Part shown: one piece after another, positions 5,629 to 7,166 of the stretch | Position numbering within the stretch: position 1 is the stretch's first letter | Layout of the letters: each line of letters begins with the position of its first letter | Assembly: GCA_023451115.1 (NCBI GenBank) | Contig: JAEXFV010000063.1 | Location: 1-7,166, forward strand | Source of the DNA: Bacillota bacterium | GTDB lineage: Bacteria > Bacillota > Clostridia > Christensenellales > CAG-138 | Reading direction: 5' to 3' | Length of the DNA: 7,166 nucleotides | Position numbers and translations under genes: made by a program | The notes under the pieces: generated by a model | What the model was told of the DNA's origin: nothing | The model's database searches: none | Seen by the model: the letters and a program-made list of their open reading frames with translations, nothing else

Positions 5629-6102
5629 ATGAGCAACGATGTACAGGCCCGTTTGGGCGATCTGGCCCAGTTAGAAGCAACCCTCACATTCCAACATTTC
5701 GGGGTGGAAGATGCCATCGCCATCGGCATGAAGCTATATGAAAAAGCCAAAGCCGAGGGGCAAAATATCGCCATCCATATTTCCATCAACCGAAAAGACC
5801 TGTTCCATCTGTCCATGGATGGCTGCAGTCCTGATAACGATGCTTGGCTGCGCCGTAAGGAAAACATGGTATACCGGCTAGGACAGAGCAGCATGCGCAC
5901 GGTAACCTTCTGCGAAATGATGGGGGCTTCGGTATTTGATTTTTATGCCTTCGACCATGAGAACTACGTGGCAGCCGGCGGCGGCTTCCCCATCAACATA
6001 GCAGGGGTGGGCTGTGTAGGCGCAATCGCGGTAGGCGGCATGATGCCCCACCAGGATCACCAGTATATCGTAGACGTATTAAAAGAGTATCTCAAACAAT
6101 AA
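5629..6102 (+). CDS. UPF0303 / HbpS-like (haem-degrading domain family) protein
   Basis: The 157-residue protein matches the UPF0303 group of the GlcG/HbpS/PduO C-terminal-like superfamily (PF03928). Diagnostic segments are the LFHLSMDGCSPDNDAWLRRK block (58-77, family FH...G...DNd.WirRK), followed by LGQSS (84-88), and the glycine-rich AAGGGFPI (115-122) before GVGCVGAIAVGG (126-137), closed by a DHQYIVDVLKEYL helix. Members bind haem, cobalamin or flavin-like ligands in some cases, but the biochemical role of UPF0303 proteins is not established. It is a soluble cytoplasmic protein with no signal peptide. AAGGAGG sits 6 nt before the ATG. It lies between the split transketolase and a cobalamin adenosyltransferase, recalling the PduO arrangement of an adenosyltransferase plus a PF03928 domain; a cobalamin- or redox-linked helper role is therefore the best guess. 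Confidence 0.85.
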   Translation: MSNDVQARLGDLAQLEATLTFQHFGVEDAIAIGMKLYEKAKAEGQNIAIHISINRKDLFHLSMDGCSPDNDAWLRRKENMVYRLGQSSMRTVTFCEMMGASVFDFYAFDHENYVAAGGGFPINIAGVGCVGAIAVGGMMPHQDHQYIVDVLKEYLKQ

Positions 6103-6189
6103 AACCGCAGCGCAGCAAAGCAGCTGAAGCCCCAGGGATTTCAAATCCGCAAAAAGGATAATCCCCCATGTTTTCCGGGGAATATAGGC

Positions 6190-6218
6190 TTGCAATCTTT
6201 CTTTCAATCCGGTATGCT
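6190..6218 (+). promoter_or_regulatory. Weak internal promoter candidate before the adenosyltransferase gene
   Basis: TTGCAA (6190-6195) and TATGCT (6213-6218) are spaced by 17 nt, each with four of six consensus matches. It lies in the 149-nt spacer after the UPF0303 stop. This could give the adenosyltransferase independent expression, but the match is modest and could be chance. The spacer also holds a short CCCC/GGGG pairing near 6163-6180 and shows no cobalamin riboswitch core. Confidence 0.25.
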
Positions 6219-6251
6219 CAACCCAGGTAGCACAATGGGAGGTTTCATCCC

Positions 6252-6776
6252 TTGAAAGGTTTGATTCACGTTTATACTGGCGATGGAAAAGGCAAGACCA
6301 CCGCAGCCCTGGGGCTGGCGCTGCGGGCAGCCGGGCGGGGCAGGCAAGTGATCGTCCTGCAATTTTTAAAAGGCAGATCCACTGGGGAAATTACAGCGCT
6401 GCAGTCCCTGCCTCAGGTTACCCTTTTGCGCAACAGCCGGGATTATGGTTTTTTTGCTGCTCTGGACGCAACCGTCCAGGCGCAAATCCGCCAACAACAC
6501 AATGCGAACCTGGCCCGCGCTTTCACCGCTGTGGAACAGGGGCGCTGCGATCTTCTGATATTGGATGAAGCAGCCGCTGCTTATCAGTTGAATGCATTGG
6601 ACCGCGCTGCAATCGACCAGTTGTTGTGCCACAAACCAGAAAGTCTGGAACTGGTGCTTACCGGCCGGGATGCACCCCCATCTTTTCTTGCGGCTGCGGA
6701 CTATATATCCGAAATACGCAAAATCAAACATCCTTTTGATGAGGGAATAATGGCTCGAGAAGGAATTGAGTTTTAA
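6252..6776 (+). CDS. cobO: Cob(I)alamin adenosyltransferase, CobA/CobO/BtuR type (TTG start)
   Basis: This enzyme transfers the adenosyl group of ATP to cob(I)alamin, making coenzyme B12 for radical enzymes such as diol dehydratases or mutases. The 174-residue protein shows the family P-loop GDGKGKTT (10-17) in the start segment VYTGDGKGKTTAALGLALR, the VIVLQFLKG strand (33-41), the Walker B-like LLILDE (101-106), LTGRDAP (136-142) and the C-terminal HPFDEGIMAREGIEF. This is the P-loop CobA fold (PF02572), unrelated to PduO or EutT. The start is TTG at 6252: GGGAGG ends about 9 nt before it, and MKGLIHVYTGDGKGKTT aligns with the normal family N terminus with no ATG available. It closes the rightward operon and implies cobalamin-dependent metabolism in the cell. 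Confidence 0.92.
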   Translation: MKGLIHVYTGDGKGKTTAALGLALRAAGRGRQVIVLQFLKGRSTGEITALQSLPQVTLLRNSRDYGFFAALDATVQAQIRQQHNANLARAFTAVEQGRCDLLILDEAAAAYQLNALDRAAIDQLLCHKPESLELVLTGRDAPPSFLAAADYISEIRKIKHPFDEGIMAREGIEF

Positions 6777-6859
6777 TAAGGTAGCCAGAGCCAAAGGCTT
6801 TCCTATTGTTTCTGATTGATACTCCGCACGCATGAGTTTCTGGGCTATTCAGCAAAAAA

Positions 6860-6881
6860 GGCCAAAGCTTTCGCTTTGGCC
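6860..6881. terminator. Bidirectional intrinsic terminator
   Basis: A perfect 9-bp stem GGCCAAAGC (6860-6868) and GCTTTGGCC (6873-6881) encloses a 4-nt loop TTTC. On the plus strand it is followed by TTCTTTTATTATT, ending the dehydrogenase-to-adenosyltransferase operon. On the minus strand the preceding A-run at 6854-6859 becomes a T-run, so it can also end the converging LysR-type gene. Confidence 0.9.
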
Positions 6882-6942
6882 TTCTTTTATTATTGTTTTC
6901 AATCCCGTGTGTTATTTTCTCAATAACTGTATTGGAATGCTA

Positions 6943-6960
6943 TTTGTACATACGTACAAA
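6943..6960. repeat. Short inverted repeat after the LysR-type gene
   Basis: TTTGTAC (6943-6949) and GTACAAA (6954-6960) form a perfect 7-bp inverted repeat with a 4-nt centre. It lies 15 nt beyond the stop of the leftward LysR-type gene and before the shared terminator. A protein site or a small 3' hairpin are both possible; it is too short to decide. Confidence 0.3.
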
Positions 6961-6975
6961 GGGGAGGATATCCCT

Positions 6976-7166
6976 CTACTTTTCCTTTTTGATATGCAGT
7001 AGCGCAAAGGAAACAAAATCGCGCTCCGCTTTGCTAAACACCGTATCCTTACGATATAAAAGGTAAATGTTTCGGTAGGCCCCTTCCTGATCCAGGCTAA
7101 ACACTAACAGTTCCCCGCTGCTGGCATATTTTTTAGCGGCCAATTCCGAAATAACCGCAACCCCAA
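6976..7166 (-). CDS. LysR-type transcriptional regulator, C-terminal end (runs off right edge)
   Basis: The final 62 residues of a leftward gene read GVAVISELAAKKYASSGELL, then VFSLDQEGAYRNIYLLYRKD, and a last helix ending in FALLHIKKEK before a TAG stop. The pattern of a Gly-Val-x-hydrophobic strand, a short acidic or lysine helix, a G-E-L turn, an R-x-I-Y-L-x-Y-R strand and a final helix is typical of the end of the effector-binding domain (LysR_substrate). The DNA-binding part lies outside the window. LysR-type regulators normally sense a pathway metabolite and control a neighbouring unit, often divergent. Here the gene converges on the rightward operon and could regulate the divergent region near 1725-2495, but this is inference. 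Confidence 0.75.
   Translation of the reverse strand, partial: GVAVISELAAKKYASSGELLVFSLDQEGAYRNIYLLYRKDTVFSKAERDFVSFALLHIKKEK

Noticed and set aside
6103..6251. Cobalamin riboswitch before the adenosyltransferase gene
   Set aside because: The location would be logical, but the conserved cobalamin-box sequences and the GCCACTG-type core are not present; only small CCCC/GGGG and GGATTT/AAATCC pairings are seen.
1..7166. CRISPR arrays, tRNA or rRNA genes, insertion sequences
   Set aside because: No regularly spaced repeats, no cloverleaf or rRNA-like segment, and no transposase frame or terminal inverted repeats were seen on either strand.

Overview
The window looks like a piece of an anaerobic, gut-type Firmicutes (Clostridia) chromosome. 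The grounds are strong AGGAGG-type ribosome binding sites, a lipoprotein-type solute-binding protein, moderately GC-rich genes separated by AT-rich control regions, and near-consensus sigma-A promoters. This assignment is inferred from style and gene content, not from a marker gene.

Layout: a 771-bp control region (1725-2495) separates two divergent transcription units. Leftward (minus strand) run a PF04199 cyclase-family metal hydrolase (1724-1086), a small ABM-fold protein (1063-734) and the start of a sugar-type ABC transporter solute-binding lipoprotein that leaves the window (640-1). Rightward (plus strand) run a zinc-dependent medium-chain dehydrogenase (2496-3533), a split transketolase with its N- and C-terminal halves as separate genes (3694-4530 and 4559-5512), a UPF0303/HbpS-like small protein (5629-6102) and a CobA/BtuR-type cob(I)alamin adenosyltransferase with a TTG start (6252-6776). 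A symmetric hairpin at 6860-6881 can terminate this operon and also the convergent LysR-type regulator whose last 62 codons enter from the right edge (7166-6976).

How the parts may work together (inference): a ligand imported by the ABC system could be opened or hydrolysed by the cyclase-family enzyme, oxidised by the zinc dehydrogenase to a ketose-like compound, and cleaved by two-carbon transfer on the split transketolase. The adenosyltransferase at the end suggests that an adenosylcobalamin-dependent step belongs to the same physiology. Its UPF0303 neighbour recreates, with separate genes and an unrelated adenosyltransferase fold, the domain pairing known from PduO. The substrate cannot be read from this sequence.

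The non-coding parts are unusually structured: a perfect TTGACA/17/TATAAT promoter on the minus strand, a TTGACA/17/TACAAT promoter on the plus strand, a second likely minus-strand promoter ahead of a GC-rich structured island, repeated TATCTATACG motifs, a three-helix leader RNA before the dehydrogenase, and hairpin-rich spacers before the transketolase and the UPF0303 gene. None matches a riboswitch class I can recognise.
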